DNA from: Paragorgia papillata
Lineage: Eukaryota > Cnidaria > Anthozoa > Scleralcyonacea > Coralliidae
NCBI GenBank assembly: GCA_035771165.1
Contig: JAWNZC010000306.1
Location: 62,001-126,000 of the forward strand
DNA: 64,000 nucleotides
Direction of reading: 5' to 3'
The translations under genes were made by a program, and so were the position numbers. The notes below the pieces were generated by a model. It did not search any database and was not told the origin of the DNA. It was given only the letters and a program-made list of their open reading frames with translations. This document shows, in pieces, positions 27,246 through 39,187 of the stretch. The first letter of the stretch is position 1, and every line of letters starts with the position of its first letter.

Positions 27246-30020
27246 TCAATTCGTCAAATTAAAAATAATTGTTTTAAACCATTCCGGTATGTTATTTAGT
27301 GAACATGTCCACACCTCTCCCATCAAATCGATTTCTTTTGGCCACGAAATTCTTGCTTTAGTGTCGTCTCTGCCAAATTTCTTTATCATGCTTTTTATTA
27401 TCGTAAGGGCGTTGTCTAAGGTGGTGGTGGTGGTGGCGGCGGTGGCGGTGGTGGTTCTTAAAACTAGTTCCAAATCTTCTTTGTCTAACATGTGACTCAT
27501 GGCGGCAAGGTTTCGGGTGGAAACATACGTTGTTGATCCAAACACAACCGACTGCTTTGACGGCTTATAAGGAGGTATTTGTTTAAAATGACTATAGAAG
27601 CAGTCTCTCAGAAACTGCTGTATCCGCCCATACCCGCCATTACCAAAATGGCGTCTACAGGCGGATACGTTGATTTCATCGTGTGACAAAAGGACTGCAA
27701 TTTTTTCAGGAAAGGTTTTGCATAGAGCGATGGATACTTCGTCGTCGTTTAAAATTTCGTAAACACGGCTTTCATTTAAGTAGACCTAAAAAGATTTAAA
27801 AAAAAGAAAAAAAGAACTAAATAATGAAATTGTAATTTTTTAAATTACAATTACATTTTTAGTACCTTGTCTGTAAACCAATTAGAATACCAATTTTGTA
27901 ACGGTAATGCGTTGTTAGGTTTATTTACTTCTCCTGTGTAAATATCCCCATAAACAGGTCGCCAGGAGTATGCGGTAATGCTGCCATCGACAAACCTCTT
28001 TGGATTCGTTTCAGTGGAAAACAGGATAAGTTTGGCAAGTGCGACGCTTGTCTCAAGCTCCAACTCATCGATGTCGATGCACTTTCCAAACTTAACCCAT
28101 TTTCCTCTACTTTTCAATTCGATGTATCGGTTGAAGTCTCCTTCCTCTTGTAGGCTGCTGGCAGGCGTTAACCAACTTGGTAGGTTTGTGTATTTGGAGT
28201 TTGTCGTTATAATGACCGTTTTCGATTTCACCTTCTCGAAGTGGCCGTACAACTTCCTACCACGGATTGTTCTCCCCTCGAGAATAATCCTACTCCGCGA
28301 CAACTTCAACAAAGTCTCGTCACTGGCATCCCCAAACACCACACAATCCGAATCGCCTGCATAGGCGAGAATTTTTGAAATGTCCTCTTCGAAATCAGGG
28401 GGATCGAAAATGTCTAAAATGTTTTTCAGGCAAGAAATAAAAAGGCTTTTGCCGGTTCTAGTGGGTCCAGAAATTACAATTAAATTTGATCGATTGTTTA
28501 CACCCGACAAAGATAAACCGATGTACCTACAAAACTCAAAAGGGCAGATCCCGTTGCTGTGAAAAATTTAACCCAAAAATTACCCCAATGCTTTAAACGT
28601 TGTGCCGAGCAAATTGGGACATCTCTTAGGGCCATACTTGTGTATAAAGTCCCAATTTGCTGGGTCAAAATAAAAAGAAACGAAATTTAACTTATCTGAG
28701 AGATTTAAAGGCTCACTAGTTTTCATTATAGATAACGCAGCTTCGCTCGTTTCTTGTAGATACTTACAATAGTGAACGTCGCTGCGCCACAATATTTTGT
28801 ATTGATTGTTTAATTCTCCCCGCTCTTTATACTTCTCTACCCACTTTTGTAGTTCCCCCTGGGTGGTAAGCCCCTTAGTTAAACATAAATCCCGCCAAAA
28901 ATTCCTATCGGGTTTCATCCCTGCCTTAATTATTTCGAAGCAACCCCAAACTACACTCGCTTTATTCTCTAAATAAGGCAGCAATGTGGTTACATCAGTA
29001 ATCGTAAATTTAGTCAGGCAATTAGGCGCGGACGGTAAATCTTTATTGGTGTAGGCAAGCGCAAAAAAACAGGGGTGCGAGTCATGAGGACACCAGATAT
29101 AGACACCATCAAACAGGTCCTTCAGCTTCTCGACCAGAGTAGATATTAAATATATAAATTTAAATAAAATCGACCAAGAACAAGTATACATGACACACTT
29201 AGCCCTTCTTTGCTGCCCCTTGGTAGCAAAATCATACGAATGTTGCGTTTCATCTGACTTAAAATTTACACAATTTTCATTCAGACCTTCAAAACCCACA
29301 GATTTGAGAAGGGGGAAAGGGAAATTTTCGGCCAAGTAACGACAAGCCTCGGGAGATGATAGTTCGTGGCACTCTGGGGGCAAGCAGCAACCATTGAGCC
29401 TGTGTTGATCAGACAACTTGTAATAATCCTACAAATTTAAAAAAAGCCAATTCAAATTTTCACGCGCCAAAATTTTCACGGCGCCACAAATTCAAACAAA
29501 TACCTGCATTTTAACCCAGAATAATTCATCGAAGTTGTCGCCTTCAAATGGCCGTTCTTTTGTCCACTCCTCTTTACAATGAAGATAATTAGCTTTAAAT
29601 TGGGGTGTCAAAAATGGCGGGATATAGTATTCGACTTCGTTTAGGCCTTCGTCTTCGTCTTCGTCTAGGCCTTCGTCTTCGTCTACGTCGTTTAGGCCTT
29701 CGTCTTGGTCGCTGACTTCGTCGTCGAGGTCGCTGACTTCGTCGTCGACTTCGTTCAAACGCCTTCTTAAATTTTGTTGGACAATCTCCATTAGTGTTGG
29801 TTGTAGTTGTGGCGGCGGCGGCGGAATTTCAAATAATTCTTCCTAAAATGTTTGCTCGCGTTAATAATAAATAATAAATAATAAATGAGTTTGTCATATA
29901 TACCTCGCTCCTGTCGTCGATGAAGCCATCGAATTCCCCTTGGGACTCAGGAATAATTTCGTCGTCTTTATTTCCAGCATCGTCTGTGCAGACGTCCTCA
30001 AACGTTCGCTTAGACATCAT
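27246..30020 (-). CDS. Replicase (SF3 helicase), second copy, four exons, short out-of-frame patch
   Basis: Exons 29904-30020, 29504-29842, 27866-29428 and 27246-27785, with introns of 61, 75 and 80 bases. Exon 3 has an extra G near 28629 and a missing A near 28565. About 20 codons between these are out of frame and hit a stop, splitting the helicase just before its ATP-binding motif. Both changes are in homopolymers. Other exons are open. Confidence 0.85.
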
Positions 30021-30200
30021 TTGAGTTTGAATCTGTTCGCTTAAGTTTAAATATGCGCGCCACTTACGAATCTGTAATCAAACGCCAAACGCCAAGATTC
30101 AACTATTAATTAGTAATATCAGGGGGACCCGTTTTTTAACCCCCTGTATTTACCTCTTTAAAAAATAAGAAAATTAAGATAATGAATATGTATTTATAGA
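30021..30200. promoter_or_regulatory. Divergent early promoter region, copy 2
   Basis: Same layout as 16159-16338: TATA-like TATTTAAA on the minus strand close to the replicase ATG, AAACGCC direct repeats and a G/C palindrome. Confidence 0.5.
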
Positions 30201-31507
30201 ATGTCCGGAAGTAACGACGAAGACGAAGGTGGAATCTCAATTAGGCAAGCAAGTGGAGATTCGATTACGTATGGGTTTGGAGACACCGAACATGAAACAC
30301 ATTCCGTTGAGATGTGAGCATTTACGTTTAAAATTAAATTTCACGTGTTTTTATCAAACTTTTAATTTTTGTAGAAAGGTAACGTATTTTGTAGGTAATA
30401 TAATATTTTCCTCTACAAAATATTGAGTAATATTTTGTAGAGGAAAAAATAAGAATAAATTGTTAAAATTATATAATTGAATAAATTATAAGAGGAAAGG
30501 TATAAATCGTATTGTTAAAAATAGAAGATGAAATCTACAGACATGGATCAACGTGAAATCTACAGACGTCTTAAGTCTTTTGTGAAAAAAATTACTGGTG
30601 AAGAAGACCACATTTTGTATAAAGGTTTATTATGGAAAAGCAAGAATAGGCCTAGGGATCTTATATTACTCTCTTTTGTGATAGAAGATTTTTTAAAATA
30701 TATTAACAGAGTTGGTTCTTCTCTTATTTTAACAATACGAGACATTATACTTTTCCCTCACTGGTTTGACGGCGCAGAAGTCAACTTCTATGTAGTTGTC
30801 GACTGTCACAAATATCAATATATTTATAACAGTCAATATTCTACAATATATAGACGACGAGAGGTGGGTAGAGGTGAGGAACGAACGAAAGTAGAATGAA
30901 CGAACGAAAGTAGAATTTTACACGTACTTAGCTCATGTTTTCTCTTTAGAGATGAGACGGATGGGATTGTTGGAGATATTGCAGAAGGAACTGTAAAAGC
31001 CGTATTGGAAGAAAGGTAAAGGATTATTTGGATTTTTTTTTGCCGAAAGCGGAATTAAAATTTTTCGATCTGTTTAATATAGGACTGATGAGGAGGTTGT
31101 GGATGTTCATTCGCAATTGGAAGAAGTTTGGGTGGAAGAAAGCGAAAGAAATGAAGAAACAGAGAGAAGAACTTGTGAGGAAAACCAAACTAGCAGAGAC
31201 ATTGCTTTACACGGCGGTAAAAGACGGCATAAAGACATATCTCACAACGACCGACCTGCTGGAACAAGTACAAAGCGAGATAAGCAAGATATCAAAGAGA
31301 TAACAAATCTTGTTGTGCGTGGAAATTTAATGCTAATTGAACTTTTACGCTTAGGCTATATTGACATTAAACCTTCTGTGTTGCGTTCCTCTGTGTGAAC
31401 AACTTTCTAAAACGCAATTGTCTATGACAAGCAATAATGTATATAATAGTAAACTCAATTCTGTTGTTTTCGATATGGTTACATGTTTAGGAGAAAAAAA
31501 TTTATAA
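30201..31507 (+). CDS. Acidic three-exon protein (frameshifted copy 2)
   Basis: Exons 30201-30313, 30950-31015 and 31083-31507. An extra T near 31385 breaks exon 3 late. The upstream alternative acceptor is changed here from TTTAG to TTTAA, so only the acceptor used in this model remains. Confidence 0.6.
30406..30447. repeat. Perfect 19-bp hairpin (copy 2)
   Basis: Identical to the hairpin at 16544-16585. Confidence 0.9.
30528..30899 (+). CDS. Unknown 123-aa nested protein (copy 2, intact)
   Basis: Same reading frame and length as 16666-17037. Confidence 0.6.
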   Translation: MKSTDMDQREIYRRLKSFVKKITGEEDHILYKGLLWKSKNRPRDLILLSFVIEDFLKYINRVGSSLILTIRDIILFPHWFDGAEVNFYVVVDCHKYQYIYNSQYSTIYRRREVGRGEERTKVE

Positions 31508-31919
31508 ATCACAACAAACTACTACGCCGTCATGTACATATAACTTCTCCTTCCCTGTTCTGTATTGGTTAAACCAAAGTTTAGTGTTCCCGCATTTGCG
31601 ATGCATACATGGGTTTTCTTGGGTGCACTTTTTTCTTTCTCCTAGGAATTCTAACGAGCAATCTTCAAATGTTCCTGCGACCAATCTTTGTAGCTTTTCT
31701 TTTTTAATGAATAGTAATTTCGGATTAGTTTGAATTAGTTTTTTTTCCCGTCTTCTCAAAATGTGCCACGCATGTTGGATACAGGAAGACGTATTCGTCG
31801 TTGTAACACCCAGTTGTACCAAATATCGCGGTCTCTTCACAAATAATACATAATGCGTTGGCCTTGGTTTCTTGTATATAGACACTAAGAAGGAATTTAG
31901 AAACGTTGGTCTTATTCAT
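31502..31919 (-). CDS. Cysteine-rich early-type protein (frameshifted copy 2)
   Basis: One extra T in a poly-T run near 31741 splits the frame between the two cysteine clusters; otherwise as 17640-18056. Confidence 0.6.
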
Positions 31920-31968
31920 CTTGTTTCTACCTCGCGAATTTTACTTAACCCCAAAGGTTGCAATTTCC

Positions 31969-32118
31969 GCTGACGTTCTGCCGAAACGTCAGCGCTAATC
32001 CCAAAACGTCAGCAATTTCCGCTGACGTTCTGCCGAAACGTCAGCGCTAACCCCAAAACGTCAGCCAATTTCCACTAACGTTCTGCCGAAACGTCAGCGC
32101 TAACCCCAAAACGTCAGC
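31969..32118. promoter_or_regulatory. Palindromic iteron block (copy 2)
   Basis: Same nine ACGTCA-core 9-mers in the same arrangement as 18106-18255. Confidence 0.7.
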
Positions 32119-32147
32119 ACGAAGCAACGAAGAAACAACGAGAAACA

Positions 32148-32669
32148 ATGAACGAAGAAACAAACGAAGACCGAGACCGAGCTAAAGAAAATAGCCGAGC
32201 CTATAGACAGAGAATTAAAGCTACCGAGGGCAAACTGTTCGAATGCTTCCCGGATGCAAAGACGCGTATTGACATGCTAACGCAGGCATTGTCTGTATGT
32301 CGGGAAAGAATTGGTGTGTTTCTTCCCTATCATTATGATGCGCCGCCACCGAATGAGGAAGAAAGGTTTTCCCCGACAAGTTTCGCGATGTTTGGAACCT
32401 GCGTACCCGACGAAAACTGGTTAAATTTTCCTGAGCTGGCCTACATAATATCGGTTAACCATGACAGGGAGATGAACATTGAAATAAATTGGTTTGGGAA
32501 ATACGAGAGACTGGCCAAAAAGTTAAGGGAAATGTTGCGGTTGGTTATACCACGACACAATCTAAGCAGTTTACCGTCAACAATACACGCTATACTTTGC
32601 CACAGGATGAGGGACAATCTAAAGACAAGTTTATATTTTAATTCTTATTATATTCAAAACAATCTATAG
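32148..32669 (+). CDS. 173-aa protein with bZIP-like basic region (copy 2, intact)
   Basis: Same protein as 18285-18806. Confidence 0.65.
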   Translation: MNEETNEDRDRAKENSRAYRQRIKATEGKLFECFPDAKTRIDMLTQALSVCRERIGVFLPYHYDAPPPNEEERFSPTSFAMFGTCVPDENWLNFPELAYIISVNHDREMNIEINWFGKYERLAKKLREMLRLVIPRHNLSSLPSTIHAILCHRMRDNLKTSLYFNSYYIQNNL

Positions 32670-32675
32670 TTCTTA

Positions 32676-32996
32676 TTAAAAGTCTAATACAGATAAAAAA
32701 TCCAGTGGTACAATGTCCATTTCATTAGGTGTAATAAATTTATTTAATTTGTCATTAAAAGTTTCAAATCTGAGTCCAGCGTCTTCTTTGATGAGGGTGA
32801 ATCTCGATGCGTTGTTGAGAGCTTCTGATCGATATTGCGACGGCAGTATCCACCATTTCGTCCCCAACCGTATTATTGTTGAATGTTTCACCACGTCGCA
32901 TATATAGTAAGATCCGTTAGGCAAACGTTCGACAGGAATAGCGCTTGAAATAGCATTAAGAGAGGAGGCTATGTGGTCCACTTTCCGCGAAGCCAT
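32676..32996 (-). CDS. Unknown 106-aa protein (copy 2, intact)
   Basis: Same protein as 18813-19133, overlapping the protease end. Confidence 0.55.
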   Translation of the reverse strand: MASRKVDHIASSLNAISSAIPVERLPNGSYYICDVVKHSTIIRLGTKWWILPSQYRSEALNNASRFTLIKEDAGLRFETFNDKLNKFITPNEMDIVPLDFLSVLDF

Positions 32997-33423
32997 ATTT
33001 AAATAAGATGGCGTCTGGTTCTTCTCCGAATATTTCTTTTAATTTGCGTGAATTGTCTCTTTCGCTGCCTTCTTCCTCAAATAATTTCGCCGCGGCTGTA
33101 GGCCAATTGTAAAGCTTTCTCAGTAACAGAAATGCGACGCAATATAAACCGCAGTAAGGTCTTCCAATTTTCTGACCACTTATTATTGACCAGATATAAG
33201 GTTTGTCGTTAGGAAAATTTGAAATATTATAAAATCTACCTGGGGGTGTTCCATAAGGATCAAATATCAAATATGACGATTTAGTTTCTTCAATGACTAT
33301 CCAATGGCCACCAGCTGAACCATTACAAAACACGATGCTAGGACATTTGAAAGGTCCGGAAAATGAAATGTTTGCTTTAGTTTGAGTTTTAGTCAATAAA
33401 TCTTCGAGGTTAATAGCATTCAT
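32956..33423 (-). CDS. Adenain-type cysteine protease (copy 2, intact)
   Basis: Same protein as 19093-19560, with His, Asp, Gln and Cys all present and the acceptor-ATG junction preserved. Confidence 0.93.
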   Translation of the reverse strand: MNAINLEDLLTKTQTKANISFSGPFKCPSIVFCNGSAGGHWIVIEETKSSYLIFDPYGTPPGRFYNISNFPNDKPYIWSIISGQKIGRPYCGLYCVAFLLLRKLYNWPTAAAKLFEEEGSERDNSRKLKEIFGEEPDAILFKYGFAESGPHSLLS

Positions 33424-33446
33424 CTGAAAGAGGCAAAAAACGCAAA

Positions 33447-34110
33447 TTAATCATCCGAATCCGAACTCGGTGGTTCCGCATTATTTACGATGAACTGTGC
33501 CTCGCCGAGAGTTAGATTAAATAAATCAGACAGCGTATGTATCCACAAATCGTGTACGCATTTGTGAATCTCGTGGTTTGCGTCATGATATGGTATTCCC
33601 GAAACATCTCCAATTCGACTTTGTACATTGAAAATGTCGTCGCCTTGCATTCCGTTACACCAACTGGTGGATTGTTTTTTATGCCATTGGGGTGTTGCAC
33701 CTTTTGTTCTGTTTAGCGAGGCAATTATTTCTTCCCGTTTCTTTGAAACCAATTTGCTGGCTTGCTTGAATTGTTTTCGGGTTAGCGTTCTTGTTGTCGG
33801 GGTTGGAACCCAGCCATCGTATTCATATTTGTCGTTTAATGGCTTACATCTCTGTTTGTCTGTCAATTTTAGACGTTTATACGGACGTTTCTGGATTACT
33901 TTTACTATAACACAATCCGTTTCTTCCAACGTAACTTTTTCTGCCATGCTTTTTCTTTTGCGATGATGTGAGCTTATGTTTGCGGTATGTAAGAAACCTG
34001 ATACATCTTCTTCGCATATCAGTTTTAAAGCTTTTAGCGCACCACCGGATATTCTTTTACTGCCGACAGTCTCGAGACAAAGTCGTTTTGAAAGCTGCCT
34101 TTGAAGTCAT
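33447..34110 (-). CDS. Unknown basic 220-aa protein (copy 2, frameshifted near the start)
   Basis: An extra T near 34087 puts the first ATG out of frame; the frame is open from the internal ATG at 33947 (166 aa). Confidence 0.55.
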
Positions 34111-34532
34111 GAGTGTTAAGTCACAACAACCACACTGTCAGCGAGTTATACCAAGCTATAGGTAGAGAAAATAAACCAATTCAACAAATATTTTCCGCTT
34201 GGTTTTATCGCGCGGTATATGCAACAGAACGTATCGTAATAAAACTGAAAGATGAGTTACAACAGACCAGATTCATTTTGGCAATAGTGGGGAATGTGTG
34301 TCATATATTTACCGAAAACGAATATGAGGGATTTATTTCAATATCACACGCCGAAGTGGAAGTCTTACTACGAGTAGCCATCCGTGCCTGCAACCGTTTG
34401 AGTTGGCGTATGAAATCAGTTGACCAAGACCATTTTATTATAAATATAATTAAAAACATTGAAGGAGAAGATAGAAACGCATGGATTCGCAAGTTATTCA
34501 TAAACAGGGAATGTTTACTTTGTATCTTATAG
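34109..34532 (+). CDS. Unknown 140-aa helical protein (copy 2, start frameshifted)
   Basis: An extra T four codons in (GTGTTAAGT in place of GTGTAAGT) shifts the frame and also destroys the 5' splice site that would serve the SET protein. Confidence 0.55.
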
Positions 34533-34898
34533 TTTTACGTTGCTGACAGTCTAATACCTACTGCTGGACTTGGCTTATTTGCTAAAACCGCAATATTGCA
34601 AGGGAGATATTATCAGTTTGGGGAAGTTTCAGATGACAACAATCACAACGACTGCGACGAAAACTACCAATGGTGGAGTGTAAACCGCGTGTTCTGCGGG
34701 CGTTGCAAAAACAAAAACAACAATTATAGTTCTTTGTTCAACTATATAAACTGCAATACTAGAGACAATGCAAAACTTATTATTAAAAATAGTATAGTAT
34801 GGGTACACTTCAAACATGACATTATGCCAGGCTCAGAGATTTATATCAATTATGGTATACATGAAGATCATATTCATTTAAAAAAAATTGTAAATTAA
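34109..34898 (+). CDS. Small SET-domain protein (copy 2; main exon intact, donor damaged)
   Basis: Main exon 34533-34898 is open and ends at the proper stop. The two-codon first exon lacks a good donor in this copy because of the inserted T. Confidence 0.65.
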
Positions 34899-34909
34899 AA
34901 TTGTTATTG

Positions 34910-36451
34910 TTATTCGTCGTCGTCGTCGTATTCAGGGCCAGCACCCCGACCGCTTGCCCACAATTTCTGCAAATCTTCCTCTTTGTTGTTTACTCGACTT
35001 TCCAAGCTCATAACAGAATTAGGTTTGCCAGAATGTGCGCCACGGATTACCATATCGTTGTTTATTAAAACTGCTGAAAGGAGATATGCCCTTTCCTGAT
35101 TGTCATTTCGTTTCACGTCCAGTGTAAAATTTACTTCTTTAACTGGCTCGTAGAAGACATTGTTTATGAATGAAGATGTCGTTGCTCCGTAGCCAATAGG
35201 AAAAAACAATACGCGGCTTAAGGCGAAACTAGCGGCGTCGATATGCTTGTTGGCAAACAAAAATCGGTATCTTTCGAATCGCTGCCGAAACGCTTTTCTC
35301 TGGCGGCTTGAATCTTCAGCTTCTGTCGGTTGTGCATTTAAAAACACGCGGCCGTTCAAGTTTGATTCTACAATATATTGACCTCTCTGAGGAGGGGAAT
35401 TTCTGGTTGGTTGTATCGAGGCTAATGCGCAGAATTTTTCACCTTTTTCAGATCGAAATCCGGTTACACATTGTGTATCGTTTTGCGGGAACTCTTTGAA
35501 ACTTGCGTCGACCATCATCCCATTCAATCTGTACTCTTGACCAATAACACTGTCAACAGCTTGTTGGGAAACAGAATCTTTGATGTTACGAACGCGATAA
35601 GTAATATACGGTTCACCGTTCAAGGTAATATTAGTATTACCATGGGCTACTTCAGCAACAATTGGTGGCCCCCCCCCAGCACCTTGGCGGTTGCAGATAA
35701 TGGTTTGATTCCCGAAGAAAGGGTTACGGCGAAGAATGATTTCTGTAGTATTGTAAGCTGGTAGTACTTGGGGTCCACCCAGCCAGCTACCTTCCATAGT
35801 TGAATTCAGCTCATATTTGATGGTGGTGGGCCTGTTGGGTTTCACCACATGCGTAGAATTATTAGCAGCAACTTGAAAACCGCTGCTATATCCCGCGGTA
35901 ACATCGCCAGTGGTATTGTTAGCATGTCCCACACCAACGGTCCTACGTTCTAAAACATTGGGCAGTAGTCCTGCTTTATATTCCAAGCTGTCTTTGTTCT
36001 CCAGTTTCGTTTGTAAGTCACGGAAACCTCCATTCGGACTTTCAGCAGCCCAGTTAAACACCGATCTAGCAGAGGCCCTTGCTTCCCTTGTGCCAAGATC
36101 ATCGCTGCAGCCGATCGTTTCGGTTGATCCGTTAACGCCAATAGTAGCAAGTACAAGTGGTTCAGAGAATAGAGTTGCATATGCTGCATGTTCGTCATTG
36201 TAAGTTACTGGTACGTTTATCAAAATATCAGAAATAAATTGCCCAGGGTTTCCAGGTAACAGGAATTTCCTGTCGTCTCCAGCGATTGTACCACTAACGC
36301 CAGCAGCCGGGAAATCCCTAGAATCCATAAATCGTAGCGGTTTAAATATTGTACTGTCAAGTTTCATATAATCAGTTCCTAAGGCTGCTGCTATACGATG
36401 TGTTGCATCGTTTCCAAACAGAAGCCGTGATTCCTTTTCCTTTGTAAACAT
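34910..36451 (-). CDS. Putative major capsid protein, 513 aa (copy 2, intact)
   Basis: Same protein as 21046-22587. Confidence 0.6.
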   Translation of the reverse strand: MFTKEKESRLLFGNDATHRIAAALGTDYMKLDSTIFKPLRFMDSRDFPAAGVSGTIAGDDRKFLLPGNPGQFISDILINVPVTYNDEHAAYATLFSEPLVLATIGVNGSTETIGCSDDLGTREARASARSVFNWAAESPNGGFRDLQTKLENKDSLEYKAGLLPNVLERRTVGVGHANNTTGDVTAGYSSGFQVAANNSTHVVKPNRPTTIKYELNSTMEGSWLGGPQVLPAYNTTEIILRRNPFFGNQTIICNRQGAGGGPPIVAEVAHGNTNITLNGEPYITYRVRNIKDSVSQQAVDSVIGQEYRLNGMMVDASFKEFPQNDTQCVTGFRSEKGEKFCALASIQPTRNSPPQRGQYIVESNLNGRVFLNAQPTEAEDSSRQRKAFRQRFERYRFLFANKHIDAASFALSRVLFFPIGYGATTSSFINNVFYEPVKEVNFTLDVKRNDNQERAYLLSAVLINNDMVIRGAHSGKPNSVMSLESRVNNKEEDLQKLWASGRGAGPEYDDDDE

Positions 36452-36745
36452 CTAAAATTCATAATTTGACAGGGTATTAGTCGGTATCGTAGTTATCGTC
36501 GGTATCATGTTAACTGGTACGACCATATCTTCAATGTCTGAGTCTGAGTCGGAGGAGTCTGGGTCTGGTTGCCTTTTACGTTTTCCAAACAAAGATTGTA
36601 ATTTGTGCGAAACCCCACCAATTCCAGCCTGACCAACGTTTATAGCTGCATTAAATAAAGACGGTGCAAGGGTTGTTGCCACCTTTCCAGTTATGTCTGC
36701 AATTGTCCCCCCTCTTAAATACTGTAAATGGCGTGGTCTTTGCAT
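36452..36745 (-). CDS. Small basic/hydrophobic virion-type protein, 97 aa (copy 2, intact)
   Basis: Intact reference for the gene at 22588-22882; the C-terminus continues in frame past the serine/aspartate run to end TLSNYEF. Confidence 0.55.
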   Translation of the reverse strand: MQRPRHLQYLRGGTIADITGKVATTLAPSLFNAAINVGQAGIGGVSHKLQSLFGKRKRQPDPDSSDSDSDIEDMVVPVNMIPTITTIPTNTLSNYEF

Positions 36746-36746
36746 C

Positions 36747-36995
36747 CTATGGAATAAAATAAGGTTTTGGTATACCATAACCTAATTTTCGCAAATATGT
36801 ATCTCTTGCAATCTCTGCATCGTTGCTAGCTTGCCAACCCATACCACGTAAACGCGGCGGGTTTATACCCATAGGAAATGGAGGTGGGAAAAATAATCCA
36901 CCACGACCCCGTCTAAAACCAGTATCGGTTGCGACCAGAAATCCAGATCGTAGCATGTCTTTTAAAACTGCCTCCCATATAGCTGTATCACCCAT
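36747..36995 (-). CDS. Small 82-aa structural-type protein (copy 2, intact)
   Basis: Same protein as 22884-23132. Confidence 0.6.
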   Translation of the reverse strand: MGDTAIWEAVLKDMLRSGFLVATDTGFRRGRGGLFFPPPFPMGINPPRLRGMGWQASNDAEIARDTYLRKLGYGIPKPYFIP

Positions 36996-37002
36996 CTAAA
37001 AT

Positions 37003-37852
37003 TCAGGATTTTATACGTAAACCCAATGCCACTTCAGGTGTGTCAAATAAAACGGCATCACCATTTTCCCAAGCTAATTTTAATTTTAGTTCCTGTCGTC
37101 TCTCCCCCTTTTCACTGATAAGCCTCCAATCTAACTCCTCAGTTTGTAAATGGTGGTCGTAACCCTCAACCCCCGGGCTTCGAAACGTAGCAAGCACAAA
37201 CTGTTTTTTATCAACAAAATTATCGGTATCAGACGGGATGATTGTATTATGAAGGCTGGTATTGATCAATAAAAGTTTCACCGAAGCCGGCATGATTGGC
37301 CGCTTACGAAGATGTACTAAAGCCTGATTGTCGCTTGATATCTGGACAAGATTTTTCTGGTAAAGTTGGGATGGATAAATTCACGTTTTTTAAAGGGACA
37401 CGTTGAAGTTGGTCGTAATCAAATGGACGGCCACCAAGCTTAAACCCCAAGTCGTTGGAAACCAACAATGTTACTGGTTTTTCCGTGTTCCTCCAATATG
37501 TGGCAAATAAATTCCAACCCACGCTTGTGTATTCATAATAAACATTCAACTCAGGACATTGGCGTTTAATGTTAGCCAAAACGTCTATAAAATCCGTATA
37601 ATTTTTCAATTCTGGTGAAAACGTGTGAAGTGTATATTTTAATGTTGTTTTCGCTCCAGTTAAAGCAGTAGCAATCTTATCGTCTTCGTCGCCTTCTAAC
37701 ACGAAGACAGTTAGCTGTTTTTTTGCTGAAAATTCCACTAGTTTGCCTCTAACAACAAGGTATGACACGGCCATGTTTTTAATACCAATTGGTTTTTCAA
37801 ACGTTTTCTTGAATACACCATCAACACTCTGTCCAGTAAGGGTAATCTCCAT
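37003..37852 (-). CDS. Putative penton-like protein (copy 2, frameshifted)
   Basis: One extra T in a poly-T run near 37352 splits the 282-aa frame into about 182 and 96 codons. Confidence 0.5.
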
Positions 37853-39187
37853 CTATAAAGTAGTGGCATAACTATAAAGCGATCTGGCGTTGGTATTAAA
37901 CTTGACGGTAGCAACACCCGTATCGGGTATAAAACAGTAATAGCTTGCGCCTGGTCTAGTTTCAAACTCAATGTTCATGTCTTGATAATCAGTTTTCTTT
38001 CTGGTTAAAGCAATACACGCTTTTGCGGCCGACACTTTTTGCTTTCCCAATATTAGTACCGCATAAAAATAGCCACCCATAAGGATCCCATCAAACATGG
38101 GGATTTTAATAGCAGGGTTGCCATCAACAAAATACCCATAAATCATTCTTGGAGAAAACTTCCTTCTACCATCGTCTCCTTTAAAACTAACGATATCCTC
38201 AGTTGCAAAGTCGTGCTTGTAACTATATTGGCCTCGACCTCGGAAAAAGGCGCCGTTCACACTGCCAGGGACACTCTTTTTTGACGCAAAGTAAGTATTG
38301 GACGAAGTGTCTGAAATTACGGTTCTTGTTTCTTTGTCAGACAACTGTGTGTAAGAAGTAGCATTTCTAGAATACACATATTTTGATAGCCCCTTCTTGT
38401 TTGCATAAATCGTATTGCCTGCCACTCCGTAATGAAATGTCAAACGGATTTCAAGCTTGTTGGGATAGCCATAAACCATTGGCGGATAAATGTATGAGTT
38501 GTTTTCTATGTTATGACCATTGAGAAGTATTAGACTATACCCGGCAGAATATAGAGCCACTTTTTTGGCCTCCGACTGTTTTGTTATTTCTCTAAATTTA
38601 TCATTCATGATGAAATAGCTCTGGTCGTTTTTCAAGGGTGGGTCGCAATAAATTTGGTTATCAAGACGGGTAGAAAGTGTTCCTCTATGTGTAACATGAT
38701 TGTCTGGACGGGTTATAGTTATTTTGTCATCGGTCTGGTAGAATTTGACTTCGTTCGACGTCCAATTACTAGGTCTGTTACCCTCCGAGTTCGGTCTTGC
38801 TTCACAAACAATTTTGGCAACTTTATCCCACTCAACATCTCCCAATTCTGATTTATTAATATCAATCTTCGGACCACTAAATATGTCGTTGACAACCTTT
38901 AACACGGGTGATACAAAAGGCTGGGGCGTGTTCTGACCCCACCATCTTTCACCCCCATTTTCAATAACGCGGACTGCGCCATTTACTTCCAGTGTCCCAA
39001 ACCCATACGATGTGTATGATGGAAATGCATCTAGGGCTTTTCCATCCCACCCATCTCCAACTAGATTTGGTAGAATACCCAATTTCGCGCGCTTGCTTGG
39101 CACCCCATAACCAATGTGTGGGTACAGGGTTCTCTTTAAAGCTTGTGGGACGTAATTGTCACCTTTTGATACACCTAACGCCAACAT
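37853..39187 (-). CDS. Putative structural protein, 444 aa (copy 2, intact)
   Basis: Same protein as 23989-25323. Confidence 0.55.
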   Translation of the reverse strand: MLALGVSKGDNYVPQALKRTLYPHIGYGVPSKRAKLGILPNLVGDGWDGKALDAFPSYTSYGFGTLEVNGAVRVIENGGERWWGQNTPQPFVSPVLKVVNDIFSGPKIDINKSELGDVEWDKVAKIVCEARPNSEGNRPSNWTSNEVKFYQTDDKITITRPDNHVTHRGTLSTRLDNQIYCDPPLKNDQSYFIMNDKFREITKQSEAKKVALYSAGYSLILLNGHNIENNSYIYPPMVYGYPNKLEIRLTFHYGVAGNTIYANKKGLSKYVYSRNATSYTQLSDKETRTVISDTSSNTYFASKKSVPGSVNGAFFRGRGQYSYKHDFATEDIVSFKGDDGRRKFSPRMIYGYFVDGNPAIKIPMFDGILMGGYFYAVLILGKQKVSAAKACIALTRKKTDYQDMNIEFETRPGASYYCFIPDTGVATVKFNTNARSLYSYATTL

